Positions 33,388-42,330 of a stretch of 64,000 bases of DNA are shown piece after piece. The DNA is taken from positions 124,001 to 188,000 of the forward strand of contig NZ_JAKCFC010000001.1 in the NCBI RefSeq assembly GCF_021916785.1. Direction: 5' to 3'. A model generated the notes under the pieces. It saw nothing but the letters and a program-made list of their open reading frames with translations. It did no database searches and was not told where the DNA came from. Source of the stretch: Mycolicibacterium lacusdiani. GTDB lineage: Bacteria > Actinomycetota > Actinomycetes > Mycobacteriales > Mycobacteriaceae. The translations under genes were made by a program, and so were the position numbers. Position 1 is the first letter of the stretch. Each line of letters opens with the position of its first letter.

Positions 33388-33826
33388 CCGGCTTGCTCTC
33401 GATGGCGTTGATGGTCAGCGCCCTGCCGTGGATGCGCCACCCGAGCGCGGTCCAGGCGTACTCGTCGTCGTAGCGCAGGTGCCACGCCACGTCGTGCGCC
33501 ATCCCGTCGCGACGGGTCCAGTGGTGCGCCACGCACGTGATGCGGCCCAGCGCATGACCCGGTCCGGTGCCCGCGGCGTACACCTCGCCGACGATGGCGT
33601 GCTCGGTGCGCTCCACGTCGGCGAGTGCGGCCAGCGTCGCGCGGACGCCGCTCCTGCCGTGATGGACGCGGACCGGCTCCAGCGCTCGCGGCGGGTCCGG
33701 CAGGTGCAGTTCTGCTGTCTGGGTGAACAATTCGGCGACGTCGTCGAACCGGCGGTCGTCGACGGCCGCGGCGTACAGGTGGACCAGGTCGGCCAGCGCC
33801 AGGCGGTCGGCGGTGGTCAGGCCCAC
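33266..33826 (-). CDS. SnoaL-like (NTF2 fold) protein with unusual C-terminal tail
   Basis: Residues 1-140 match the SnoaL_4 pattern: TTADRLALADLVHLYAAAVD, then DVAELFTQTAELHLP and GRITCVAHHWTRRDG. The remaining about 44 residues (RDARAANPAAATDPSRASPG and on) are Ala/Pro-rich and encoded entirely opposite the NUDIX gene. They look like accidental extension through antisense sequence rather than a domain. GTG 33826 overlaps the upstream LLM gene by 10 bases, giving a two-gene operon. The function could be as an isomerase or accessory to the oxidoreductase. Confidence 0.65.
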   Translation of the reverse strand: MGLTTADRLALADLVHLYAAAVDDRRFDDVAELFTQTAELHLPDPPRALEPVRVHHGRSGVRATLAALADVERTEHAIVGEVYAAGTGPGHALGRITCVAHHWTRRDGMAHDVAWHLRYDDEYAWTALGWRIHGRALTINAIESKPVSRLRDARAANPAAATDPSRASPGPPRRAAMPPDPPPGTP

Positions 33827-34722
33827 GGCGTCAGCCCCAGCCGCTCCGCGCACGCCGACACGACGTCCTTGGCCTCCTCGAGCTCCGCCGTCGGCGGCAT
33901 CGCCAGCACGAGCCGATCGGCGCCCAGGTCGGCCAGCCGCCCTGCCCGTTCGGCGTCCACCTTGGTGACCAGGTGGCCCAGCGACAGTTCGAGCGCGTCC
34001 GAGTCGCGGCCGGACCGTTCGGCCTCCTCGCGCATCAGCGCGACGAGGTCGGCGAGCGCGGCACCGGTGACGCCGAGTGGCTGCAGCCCGTCGCCGCGCC
34101 GACCCGCACGGCGGGCGGCGGCCCTGCTGTGCCCGCCGACGTGGATCGGCACCTGGCGCGTCGGCTTCGGATGGCACGCCACGTGGTCGAAGTCGAAGAA
34201 CTCGCCGTGATGACTCGCCCCGTCGGGCTGGTCGGACCACAGCAGCCGCAGCACGTCGATCTGCTCGTCGGCGCGGCGGCCACGCTCATCGAACGGAGCA
34301 TCACAGGCCTCGAGTTCTTCACGCAGCCAACCCATTCCAATGCCGAGCCGCAGCCGGCCCGACGACAGTACGTCGACGGTGGCCACCCGCTTGGCCAGCG
34401 CGACGGGATGGTGGTTCGGCAGCACCAGCACACCGGTCGCCAGGCCCAGCCGCGTCGTCCGTCCCGCGAGGAAAGCCAGGAGGTCGAGCGGGTCCGGTAC
34501 GGGACAGTCGGACGGGATGTCGACGCGCCCGGACGGGTCGTAGGGGTAGACGCTTTCGTACCGGGTCAGCAGGACGGTGTGCTCGACGACCACGATCGAC
34601 TCGAACCCGCAGTCCTCGAGGTGGCGGGCGAAGGCCGACATCCACACGGGATCGGCGGTGACGCCTGCGACGACGGGCGCGACGACGGCGCACTTCGGCA
34701 AGCACCCATCAGCCTGCGACAT
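33817..34722 (-). CDS. LLM-class F420-dependent oxidoreductase
   Basis: The 301-residue protein has the luciferase-like TIM barrel: LEDCGFESIVVVEHTVLL, then TRLGLATGVLVLPNHHPVAL, VLSSGRLRLGIGMGWLREEL and VPIHVGGHSRAAARRAG. These features are typical of mycobacterial F420-dependent members rather than flavin luciferases. The coenzyme would be reduced F420. The ATG has TACTAT six bases upstream on the minus strand, so its transcript is probably leaderless. It is followed by the overlapping SnoaL-like gene. Confidence 0.88.
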   Translation of the reverse strand: MSQADGCLPKCAVVAPVVAGVTADPVWMSAFARHLEDCGFESIVVVEHTVLLTRYESVYPYDPSGRVDIPSDCPVPDPLDLLAFLAGRTTRLGLATGVLVLPNHHPVALAKRVATVDVLSSGRLRLGIGMGWLREELEACDAPFDERGRRADEQIDVLRLLWSDQPDGASHHGEFFDFDHVACHPKPTRQVPIHVGGHSRAAARRAGRRGDGLQPLGVTGAALADLVALMREEAERSGRDSDALELSLGHLVTKVDAERAGRLADLGADRLVLAMPPTAELEEAKDVVSACAERLGLTPWA

Positions 34723-34728
34723 GGGCGA

Positions 34729-34734
34729 ATAGTA
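34729..34734 (-). promoter_or_regulatory. leaderless -10 box of the LLM gene (TACTAT)
   Basis: Minus-strand TACTAT lies six bases before the ATG at 34722. Confidence 0.5.
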
Positions 34735-34749
34735 GACCGATCGCGGACC

Positions 34750-35856
34750 TCAGAGGTCCAGGACGAGCCCCTCGTCCCCGGCGGCCCGGGATACGCAGAC
34801 CAGCATCATGCCCGCCTCCCGTTCCGGCTCGGTCAGCAGCGTGTCGCGGTGGTCCACGGCCCCGGCGAGCACGCGCGTCCGGCACGTACCGCAGAAACCC
34901 TGCTGACACGAATACGGCACGTGCACCCCCGAACTCACGAGCGCCGACAGCACCGTCGTCGTCTCTCCGACCCGGACCACGTCATCCGTGCCCGCGACCC
35001 GGACGCTGAACTCGCGGCCGTCGACCACCGGCGGCGCAGCGAAGCGCTCGAAGTGCAACTCAACGTCGTCACGGCCGACGAGATGCGTGCGCACCGACGT
35101 CAACAGCGCCGCGGGGCCGCACGCGTACACCGTGGTGCCCGCCGCGCACTCTCCGACCAGGTCGGCCGCGGTCGGCAGCCCGTATCTGTCGTCGGTCCGG
35201 ATCGTCACGCGCCCGCCGAAGCGGGCGACCTCGTCGAGGAACGGCAGGCTGTCGGCGCTGCGTCCGACGTAGACCATCGACCAGCCGACGCCGAGCCGTT
35301 GCGCGGCGGCCAGCATCGGCAGGATCGGCGTGATGCCGATGCCGCCTGCGATAAACCGGACGCGGCGGGCGGGGGAGCCGTAGCCGGGCACGGTCAGGGG
35401 AAAGGCGTTGCGCGGGCCGCTCGTGGTGACCAGCGAGCCGACGCGAAGGTCGTCGTGCACCTCGACCGATCCACCGCCGCCGCCCGGGATGCGGCGCACG
35501 GCGATGCGGTACGCGGACTCGTCGTCGGGGTCACCACACAGCGAGTATTGGCGCAGCCTGCCGCTCGGGAGGCGGATGTCGATGTGCGATCCGGGATGCC
35601 AGCGCGGGAGTGACCCGCCGCCGGGAGCGGTCAGCCGCAGGGCGATCACGTCCTGGTCGTGCGCGACCACCGTGCGGTCGGCCACCACCAGCGTGACGGC
35701 GCGGTCGACCTCGGGCACCGGCGCCACCTTGCGCACGGCGGCCGACAGGGCGAACAGGCCGCTCAACGCGGCGTCGGCGATGCCGAGGCTCCAGTCGTGG
35801 CGCAGCCGGCCCGACGCGCTCGGTGGCGCCTGCCGGATCCGGGCGACGATGCCCAT
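34750..35856 (-). CDS. phthalate dioxygenase reductase-like flavin/2Fe-2S oxidoreductase
   Basis: The 368-residue protein has a flavin-binding domain with RQYSLCGDPDD (about residues 110-120), an NAD domain (FIAGGIGITPILPML, VYACGPAALL), and a C-terminal plant-type ferredoxin domain with CQQGFCGTC (Cx4Cx2C) and a later Cys in VCVSRA. This order (flavin, NAD, ferredoxin) is that of class IA reductases such as phthalate dioxygenase reductase. It would pass electrons from NAD(P)H to an oxygenase. It starts one base into the stop of the upstream diiron-like gene, which strongly suggests a partner pair. Confidence 0.85.
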   Translation of the reverse strand: MGIVARIRQAPPSASGRLRHDWSLGIADAALSGLFALSAAVRKVAPVPEVDRAVTLVVADRTVVAHDQDVIALRLTAPGGGSLPRWHPGSHIDIRLPSGRLRQYSLCGDPDDESAYRIAVRRIPGGGGGSVEVHDDLRVGSLVTTSGPRNAFPLTVPGYGSPARRVRFIAGGIGITPILPMLAAAQRLGVGWSMVYVGRSADSLPFLDEVARFGGRVTIRTDDRYGLPTAADLVGECAAGTTVYACGPAALLTSVRTHLVGRDDVELHFERFAAPPVVDGREFSVRVAGTDDVVRVGETTTVLSALVSSGVHVPYSCQQGFCGTCRTRVLAGAVDHRDTLLTEPEREAGMMLVCVSRAAGDEGLVLDL

Positions 35857-36755
35857 CAAAGATGCGCCGCGCGGGCGGCCGGCGACGTGGCCAGATACGA
35901 CACGGCCTGGGCCGTCGAGCCCATCACCTCGGGCGTGAAACCCGGCTTGAAGTACACGAAGGTGTTGGCGCCGAACAACTTTCGATACAGCGGCAGCAGT
36001 CCCGCCTTGGAGTCGCGCATGCGCATGCGCTGCATCTGCCACCACGAGACGTCGAGGCTGGGATCGGACTTCGTCAGGTACCACGCGCCGCGCTGGAAGA
36101 ACGTGGCAATCATGACGATCGACACCGCCATCGCTCGGATCCGGTCGAGGTAGCTGTCGTGGAAGTACATCGCGACGTCATGCGCCACCATGCGATGCTC
36201 GACCTCTTCGGCGCCGTGCCAGCGGAACAGGTCGACCATGGTCGGGTCCGCGCCGTGCTCGTCCCACGCACAGTTCAGCGCGAAGTCACCCATCACCGCG
36301 GTGTAGTGCTCGATGGCGGCGATCAGCCACAACCGGTCGCACAGGTGGTTGAGCCGCTTCGCCGGGTCGGACGACTTGCTGGGTGCGAGCACCTTCTCGA
36401 AGACGTACTCGATCTGGTCCAGGATCGGTCCGACGTCGACGCCGTGGTGGACCATGTACTCGCGCAACACCTTGTCGTGGACGTCGGCGTGCGTGGCCTC
36501 CTGGCCGATGAAGCCGCGGATGTCCTCCGCGAGCTTCGGGTCCTTCACGAGCGGGAGCGCCTCGTTGTAGGTCTCGACGAACCACCGCTCGGCCGCGGGC
36601 AGCACGACGTTGAGCAGGCTGATGACGTTGGACGCCACGGGGTGCTTCGGTATCCACTGCAGCGGGATGTCCCCGACGTCGAAGTGGACCTTGCGGGCCT
36701 GGATCTGAACCGGCCCGGGATCGATCTCGGTGATGGTTCGCTGCGGATGCGACAT
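35856..36755 (-). CDS. PF10118-type metal-dependent hydrolase / diiron-like protein
   Basis: The 299-residue helical protein matches the 'predicted metal-dependent hydrolase' family (PF10118). Carboxylate and His ligands recur in helices: GQEATHADVH, IAAIEHYTAVMG and WHGAEEVEHRMVAHDV, a ferritin-like ExxH arrangement. A C-terminal segment is amphipathic and may be membrane-associated. Its real chemistry is uncertain; many such proteins could be diiron oxygenases. The reductase gene follows with a one-base overlap (TGATG). GAGGAGG precedes the ATG. Confidence 0.75.
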   Translation of the reverse strand: MSHPQRTITEIDPGPVQIQARKVHFDVGDIPLQWIPKHPVASNVISLLNVVLPAAERWFVETYNEALPLVKDPKLAEDIRGFIGQEATHADVHDKVLREYMVHHGVDVGPILDQIEYVFEKVLAPSKSSDPAKRLNHLCDRLWLIAAIEHYTAVMGDFALNCAWDEHGADPTMVDLFRWHGAEEVEHRMVAHDVAMYFHDSYLDRIRAMAVSIVMIATFFQRGAWYLTKSDPSLDVSWWQMQRMRMRDSKAGLLPLYRKLFGANTFVYFKPGFTPEVMGSTAQAVSYLATSPAARAAHL

Positions 36756-36837
36756 GTGGCCCCCTCCTCTGGACGTGGCAAGGGGAGTCTACGACGCTAC
36801 GTGGGACCGCCGGTAGCGCCTAGGTGCGGTGACGAGG

Positions 36838-37254
36838 TCAGCCGACGGGCACCGGCACGCCGACGGGGCCGCCGTAGGTGCCCTGACCCGCGCCGGGCGC
36901 GGGAGCGTTCCCACCGGGGCCCGGCTTGGCCTGGCCCGCGCCTGCCGGGGTGTTGGCCGTCGCGTTGAGCACGGCTTCCTCGGTGCAGTCGACGTTGAGG
37001 TACATCCGGCCACCGCCGGTGACCTTCTGCTGGGAGACGATGCACTCGGCCTGCGGGTAGTCGCTGCCGACCGCTCCACCGAAGAAGGCCTTGACGTTCT
37101 GGCTCTTCAGGATCGCCAGGGCACGTGCGTAGGGCTCGCCGACGACGTTCAGCGAGCTGGCGCTGGCGGGTTCCGCGTAGGCGACACCCGGGCTGATGAG
37201 AGCGATCGTGGCGGCGGCGATGGCGCCGGCGCCCAGAACGGCGAATTTCTTCAC
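36838..37254 (-). CDS. secreted PASTA-like domain protein
   Basis: The 138-residue product has a signal peptide (about residues 1-30, ending GVAYAEP), then one PASTA-like repeat (LNVVGEPYARALAILKSQNV, with Cys pairs in AECIVS and NVDCTE). It ends in a Gly/Pro/Ala-rich tail (GGNAPAPGAGQGTYGG). Similar small exported proteins occur in many mycobacteria; one PASTA unit alone is too little to claim peptidoglycan sensing. GTG 37254 is set by GGAGG six bases upstream. Confidence 0.72.
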   Translation of the reverse strand: MKKFAVLGAGAIAAATIALISPGVAYAEPASASSLNVVGEPYARALAILKSQNVKAFFGGAVGSDYPQAECIVSQQKVTGGGRMYLNVDCTEEAVLNATANTPAGAGQAKPGPGGNAPAPGAGQGTYGGPVGVPVPVG

Positions 37255-37319
37255 GTGACCTCCGTGTGTCGCGGTGCGGCTGCGAACATATCGCAGTTCA
37301 GTCCCATGAGAAACTTCGG

Positions 37320-39467
37320 TCACTCATCCCCGGGCGTTACCTGATCGTGCATCACCTGGGCCAAAGCCGCAGCGCGGGCGTCGGCGAACACGTCCTCCAG
37401 CAGCATCACACGGCCATCCGGACCTGCGAGCGGAACGCGCCAGTTGGGATATTCGTCGACGGTGCCTGGCTGATTCTGGGTGCGAACGTCGCCCACCGCA
37501 TCCGGCAGGGCCAGCGCCAGCAGGCGCGACGGCGTCCGACCCAGGTACTCGTACAGCGCGCGCACCACGTCGTCCACCGAGTCGTCCACCTCGGCGTCCT
37601 GGGCGAGCAGGCCGAGCCTGCGGAGTTCGGCCAACCACGCCTCCTGCTCGGCACGGTCGGCGGCCAGCTCCTCCTCGGTGGACCGGGTGAGCAGACCGAG
37701 TTCGCTGCGGATCCGGACGTGTTCGCCTGCCAGGTAACCGGCGGTCGGCGGCAGGTCGTGGGTCGTGACCGCGGACAGGCAGTACTCCCTCCACCGGCTG
37801 GCAGGGAGCGGCCCGCCGGTCTCCCCGTCCGATTCGAACCACAGAATCGAGGTCCCCAGCAGGCCGCGCTCCAGCAGGTACTCGCGCACCCACGGCTCGA
37901 CCACGCCGAGATCCTCACCCACCACGACCGCCCCGGCCCGGTAGGCCTCCAGCGCGACGATCCCGACCATCGCCTCGTGGTCGTAGCGCACGTAGGTGCC
38001 CTCGGTGGGTGCGGTCCCACGCGGGATCCACCACAGCCGGAACAGGCCGATGATGTGGTCGATCCGCACGCCGCCGGAGTGGCGCAGCGCCGCCCCGACG
38101 ACGGCGCGGAACGGCTCGTAGGCGGTGTCGACGAGCCGGTCCGGCCGCCACGGCGGCTGCGACCAGTCCTGGCCGAGCTGGTTGAACTCGTCGGGCGGCG
38201 CGCCAGCGGCCACCCCCAGCGCCAGCACGTCCTGCATGGCCCAGGCATCGGCGCCGTTGGGGTCGACGCCGACCGCGAGGTCGTGCATGACGCCCAGCGG
38301 CATGCCCGCCGCGACCGCGGTCGCCTGCGCGCCGGTCAGCTGATCGTCGAGCTGCCATTGCAGCCACCGGTGGAAGTCGACCGCGTCGGCATGCTTCGCC
38401 GCGAACTTGGTCACCGCGGGATTCGACGGGTGCTGCAACGCCTCGGGCCACGCGTGCCAGTCGTTGCCGTGCACCTCCGCCAGCGCACACCACGTCGCGA
38501 AGGAGTCGAGGCTCGCGCCCTCTCTGGCGCGGTATCCGGCGTACGCCAGCTCCCGACCCGCCGAGCGGGGCACCCGGTAGAGGTGCTTCAGCGCAGCGCG
38601 CTTGCTCTTCCATGCGGCGTCGCGGTCGACGAGTTCGCTTGCCGCAGCGCGTGACTGGGCCGAACTGCGTGCCTTGCGCATGCGGCCGCGATCGCGCGCG
38701 TAGGCATACTCGGCAACCGCCTCCACCCGCAGATAGATCGGGTTGACGAACCTGCGCGACGTCGGCAGGTACGGCGAGGGTTCCATCGGGGCGGTGGGCG
38801 CCGCGGCGTGCAGGGGGTTCACCAGGATGAAGCCGGCGCCGTGCACGCTTGCCGACCACACCGCCAGATCGGTCAGGTCCGTGAGATCGCCGATGCCCCA
38901 CGACCGGTCCGAGCGCACGCTGTAGAGCTGGGTGGCCAGGCCCCAACTGCGCCCGACGGCAAGCCGTGCGGGCAGGGGCAGCGTGGTGGGGGTGACGATG
39001 ACCGTGGCCGTGTCCTCCCGGGAGCCGGCTCGCACGTGCAGCCGGTGGTACCCGAGGGGCAGGTGCGCGGGCAGCTCGAACGTGGCCTCGCCGATCAGCT
39101 GACCGTCGAGGTCGAACGGCGGCGCGTTGTTCTCCAGTTGGCGCAGACCCGTGCGCACCGAGCCGTCCTCGAGGCGGATCCACGGCTCGACGGGCGCACC
39201 GTGTTCGACGTGCACCCAGAACGTCGCCGACCGGTCGGTGCGGGTGACGATCGTCGGCGTCACGCAGCGCTGCCAGTGCCTGCGGTCGTGCTCGGCCAGG
39301 GACGCCGCGCGCTGCTCGTCGTCGGTGGCGGGCACGCCCAGCGCCTCGAGCACCGCGACCAGGGTCGACTCCGCGGCCGGTCGATACCGTCCGCTCCAAT
39401 CGTCGAAGCCGGTGGCCACGCCATGACGACGAGCCAGGTCGACCAGGGACGGGGGAAGCTCGCTCAT
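37320..39467 (-). CDS. malQ: 4-alpha-glucanotransferase (amylomaltase, GH77)
   Basis: The 715-residue enzyme has an N-terminal extension of about 150 residues as in actinobacterial MalQ, then the GH77 barrel. GVRIDHIIGLFR carries the catalytic Asp (about residue 465), GEDLG the acid/base Glu (about 517), and TTHDLPPTAG the third Asp (about 572). It transfers maltosyl/glucan units between alpha-1,4-glucans in the cytoplasm, as part of glycogen and maltodextrin metabolism. It is a single gene on the minus strand between the PASTA-like and LysA-like genes. Confidence 0.92.
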   Translation of the reverse strand: MSELPPSLVDLARRHGVATGFDDWSGRYRPAAESTLVAVLEALGVPATDDEQRAASLAEHDRRHWQRCVTPTIVTRTDRSATFWVHVEHGAPVEPWIRLEDGSVRTGLRQLENNAPPFDLDGQLIGEATFELPAHLPLGYHRLHVRAGSREDTATVIVTPTTLPLPARLAVGRSWGLATQLYSVRSDRSWGIGDLTDLTDLAVWSASVHGAGFILVNPLHAAAPTAPMEPSPYLPTSRRFVNPIYLRVEAVAEYAYARDRGRMRKARSSAQSRAAASELVDRDAAWKSKRAALKHLYRVPRSAGRELAYAGYRAREGASLDSFATWCALAEVHGNDWHAWPEALQHPSNPAVTKFAAKHADAVDFHRWLQWQLDDQLTGAQATAVAAGMPLGVMHDLAVGVDPNGADAWAMQDVLALGVAAGAPPDEFNQLGQDWSQPPWRPDRLVDTAYEPFRAVVGAALRHSGGVRIDHIIGLFRLWWIPRGTAPTEGTYVRYDHEAMVGIVALEAYRAGAVVVGEDLGVVEPWVREYLLERGLLGTSILWFESDGETGGPLPASRWREYCLSAVTTHDLPPTAGYLAGEHVRIRSELGLLTRSTEEELAADRAEQEAWLAELRRLGLLAQDAEVDDSVDDVVRALYEYLGRTPSRLLALALPDAVGDVRTQNQPGTVDEYPNWRVPLAGPDGRVMLLEDVFADARAAALAQVMHDQVTPGDE

Positions 39468-39518
39468 GGCCGCAATACTGCCGAACCCCGGCGCACCGCG
39501 CGCACCACCCCGACCGGA

Positions 39519-40814
39519 CTACGGGTCGACGTCGCGGGCCAGCAGATCGGCCCAGGTGTCGCGTCGGACCACCAGCCGGGCCACCCCGTCCTCGACGAAC
39601 ACCACTGGCACCCGCCGGGCCCCGTTGTACTGGTTCGACATCGTGAAGCAGTACGCGCCGGTGACCGGAACCGCCAGCAGATCGCCCACCGCGGGCCCAG
39701 GTAGGGAGATCCGGTCGATCAGCTGGTCGCCGGACTCGCAGTGCCTGCCGACGACCGTCACCGGCTCGCCGCCCGACCCGAACCGGGTCGCGATCGCCGC
39801 CTCGAAGCGCTGCCCGGTCAACGACACCTCGAGGTTGTCGCCCATGCCCCCGTCGACGGCGACGTGGGTGACGGTCCCGCGTTTGACGGTCGTGACGCGA
39901 TACAGCGTGCACGCAGCCGCGGCGACCATGCTGCGACCGGGTTCGACGATGAGCCGGCAACCCGCGGGCAGCAGCTCGCGGGCGCGACCCACCAGGGCGT
40001 CGGCGTAGGCGTCGAGATCCGGCGCGCGCTCGCCGTAGGTGTACCGCACGCCGAGTCCACCGCCCAGGTCGTAGGTGTCGAACGTGCCCAGCGCGGCGAT
40101 GGGTGCCACGGCCGCGGCGAGTTCGTCGACGTCGAGCAGCTGGGAACCGACGTGGGTGTGCAGCCCGTCGAGCCGCAGCACGGGACTGCGTTCGATGCGG
40201 GCGATCGCCTCGCGGGCTTGGGCGGGCGACAGCCCGAACTTCGACCCCGTGTGGCCGGTGGCCTGCGAGGCATGCGTGCTCGCCGTCACGCCGGGGATGA
40301 CGCGGACCAGGCAGGGCTGCGGTCTGCCGCCCGCGGTGCCCAGCCGGGCCGCCGACTCCAACGGGTCGATGTCGTCGAAGTTGTCGACCACGACGAGCCC
40401 GACGCCGTGATCGAGCGCCATCGCGATCTCCTCGTCGGACTTGGCGTTGCCGTGCATGACCAGTGCGGCTGGATCGGCGCCCGCCTTGAGCGCGCCGAGG
40501 ATCTCGCCGCCGCCTGCCACGTCGAGGTGCAACCCGTTGGCGACCATCACGCGCTGCACGGCGGTGCACGGGAACGACTTCGACGCGAACGCGACGTCGG
40601 TGCGCGGCCAGCGGCTCCGGAAGGCCGACAGGTAGTCGCGGGCCCGGCGCGCCAGGGCGCCCGCGTCGACGACGATCGCCGGGGTCCCGAACTCCTCGGC
40701 GACGTCGTCGAGCCGGCACCCTCCGACCACCAGCGTGCCGTCGTCGCCGACGCGGGCGCCCGGCGGGAAGAGGCCCAACAGGTCGGCTGCGGCCGGCTCG
40801 ATCGATGTCGTCAC
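39519..40814 (-). CDS. diaminopimelate/ornithine-type decarboxylase (LysA paralogue)
   Basis: The 431-residue protein has the group IV PLP barrel: Lys79 in ASKSFPCTAV forms the cofactor link, with HVGSQLLD, GGGLGVRYTY, EPGRSMVA and RHCESGDQL as in LysA. Its neighbours are not those of lysA in mycobacteria (argS, thrA, thrC), so this is probably a paralogue acting on diaminopimelate or a related diamino acid. The start is GTG 40814; GATACT lies six bases upstream on the minus strand and overlaps the promoter of the divergent MFS gene. Activity on meso-DAP is plausible but not shown. Confidence 0.82.
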   Translation of the reverse strand: MTTSIEPAAADLLGLFPPGARVGDDGTLVVGGCRLDDVAEEFGTPAIVVDAGALARRARDYLSAFRSRWPRTDVAFASKSFPCTAVQRVMVANGLHLDVAGGGEILGALKAGADPAALVMHGNAKSDEEIAMALDHGVGLVVVDNFDDIDPLESAARLGTAGGRPQPCLVRVIPGVTASTHASQATGHTGSKFGLSPAQAREAIARIERSPVLRLDGLHTHVGSQLLDVDELAAAVAPIAALGTFDTYDLGGGLGVRYTYGERAPDLDAYADALVGRARELLPAGCRLIVEPGRSMVAAAACTLYRVTTVKRGTVTHVAVDGGMGDNLEVSLTGQRFEAAIATRFGSGGEPVTVVGRHCESGDQLIDRISLPGPAVGDLLAVPVTGAYCFTMSNQYNGARRVPVVFVEDGVARLVVRRDTWADLLARDVDP

Positions 40815-40820
40815 CGGGCC

Positions 40821-40828
40821 AGTATCGT
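40821..40828. promoter_or_regulatory. shared divergent -10 region of lysA-like and MFS genes
   Basis: Minus-strand GATACT (40821-40826) stands six bases before the lysA-like GTG. Plus-strand TATCGT (40823-40828) stands seven bases before the MFS ATG at 40836. The starts are only 21 bases apart, so the two promoters overlap and probably exclude each other. Confidence 0.45.
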
Positions 40829-40835
40829 CGCCGGA

Positions 40836-42035
40836 ATGGTCGCGGGCCCGGTGGATTCGATGCACGCCCAGACGGCCCGACGCGCCAGGTTCGCCACCGC
40901 CGCACTGTTCCTCACCAACGGGGCTCTGTTCGCCAACCTCGCGCCGCGGTTGCCCGAGATCAAGACCGATCTGGGCCTCGACAACACCACCTACGGGCTC
41001 GTGGTCGCGGCGTTCCCCACCGGTGCGCTGGCAGCGGGCCTCTTGGCAGGCACGCTGATCCGCAGGTTCACCTCCGCACGGATGGCCGTGGTGGGCACCG
41101 CGGGCATCGCCGTGCTCACGGCGGTGGCCGCATCGTCGCCGACCGCCGTCCTCGTCGCCCTGGCACTGTTCGTCGGTGGTGCGAGCGACGCCATCACCGA
41201 CGTCGCTCAGAACACGCACGGGCTGCGGGTACAACGCGTCTACGGCAGGTCGATCATCAACTCGCTGCACGCGATCTGGTCGATCGGCGCGGTGCTGGGC
41301 AGCGCCATGGCCGCCGCGGCGATCGCGACCGACGTGCCGCGGCAACTGCACCTCGTCGTCACCGCGGTCGTGTTCACCTCGGTGACGCTGATCGCGTACC
41401 GCTTCCTGCTGCGCGGGCCCGACACCGACCCGGAGGAATCGGCACCGGGCGGCTTCCGCGGCGCGGGACGCCGGATCTACGGGGCGCTGATGCTGCTGGT
41501 GCTGATCGCGGTGGCGGGCGCGGTGGTCGAGGACGCGGGCAGCACGTGGGCGACGCTGTATCTGCGCGACGAACTGGGCGCCGCGGGTGCGATCGCGGTG
41601 TTCGGCTACATCGCCCTGCTGGGCTTCCAGTTCATCGGACGCGTCCTCGGTGACCGGCTGGTGGACCGCTTCGGTGAGCGTGCCGTCGCGCGCACCGGGG
41701 GCTTGGTCACGGCGGCAGGCATGGGAGCCGCACTGTGGGCGCCGAGCGTTCCCGCCACGATCGCCGGATTCGCCGCGGCGGGCATCGGCATCGCCACGGC
41801 CATTCCGGCGGCCATGCACTGCGCCGACCGGCTGCCGGGTCTACGCCCCGGGGCCGGGCTGACCGCGGTCGCCTGGTTGATGCGCGTCGGGTTCGTCGGG
41901 GCTCCGCCGTTGGTCGGCGCCGTCGCCGATGCGACCAGCCTGCGGGTAGGACTGCTGATCGTCCCGATCGCCGGGGTCGTGGTGTTCGCCGCGGCGGGGG
42001 TGCTCAGTGGACGGCGCTCGCCAACTCGATCGTGA
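40836..42035 (+). CDS. MFS transporter
   Basis: The 399-residue protein has twelve predicted helices, with FATAALFLTNGALFANLAPR in helix 1 and AGLLAGTLIRRFTSARMAVV after helix 2 in the usual MFS loop 2-3 position. GGASDAITDVAQNTHGLRVQ and IPAAMHCADRLPG recall YbjJ/fucose-permease-like members. The ATG at 40836 is favoured by the promoter; MHAQTARRAR at 40860 is an alternative start. It is divergent from the LysA-like gene and may export or import an amino acid-related compound. The 3' end overlaps the SMR gene by 32 bases. Confidence 0.83.
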   Translation: MVAGPVDSMHAQTARRARFATAALFLTNGALFANLAPRLPEIKTDLGLDNTTYGLVVAAFPTGALAAGLLAGTLIRRFTSARMAVVGTAGIAVLTAVAASSPTAVLVALALFVGGASDAITDVAQNTHGLRVQRVYGRSIINSLHAIWSIGAVLGSAMAAAAIATDVPRQLHLVVTAVVFTSVTLIAYRFLLRGPDTDPEESAPGGFRGAGRRIYGALMLLVLIAVAGAVVEDAGSTWATLYLRDELGAAGAIAVFGYIALLGFQFIGRVLGDRLVDRFGERAVARTGGLVTAAGMGAALWAPSVPATIAGFAAAGIGIATAIPAAMHCADRLPGLRPGAGLTAVAWLMRVGFVGAPPLVGAVADATSLRVGLLIVPIAGVVVFAAAGVLSGRRSPTRS

Positions 42036-42330
42036 GAACGCCTGCGACGATGAACGCGATGCCGATGATCATCTTGCGGGTCAACGGATCACCGAAGAGG
42101 TAGCGGGCGACGACCGCCACCAGCGCCACGCCGCACGCCGTCCAGATCCCGTAGGCGATGCCGACCGGGACGCCGAGCGACAACGTCAGCCACAGCAGGT
42201 AGAACGACGTCAGATACCCCAGGACCACGGGGGCGATCCACGCCTTCTTGCGGAAGCCGTCCGATGCCCGCAGGCCCAGCGTTGCGCCGACCTCGATGAC
42301 GATCGCGGTGACCAGCACCAGCCACGTCAC
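42004..42330 (-). CDS. small multidrug resistance (SMR) transporter, second of pair
   Basis: This 108-residue protein has four helices and the conserved Glu13 of helix 1 (TAIVIEVGATL), followed by GVPVGIAYGIWTACGVALVA with the family Gly-Ile-Ala-Tyr-Gly motif. It starts by ATGA overlap with the preceding SMR gene. Pairs like this often form heterodimers (EbrAB/YkkCD type) exporting quaternary cations or guanidinium with protons. The 3' end overlaps the MFS gene on the other strand. Confidence 0.88.
   Translation of the reverse strand: MTWLVLVTAIVIEVGATLGLRASDGFRKKAWIAPVVLGYLTSFYLLWLTLSLGVPVGIAYGIWTACGVALVAVVARYLFGDPLTRKMIIGIAFIVAGVLTIELASAVH

Noticed and set aside
37915..40905. A 996-codon minus-strand frame across malQ and the LysA-like gene
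   Set aside because: It crosses two well-supported genes in a different frame and is extremely Arg-rich, which is typical of off-frame reading.
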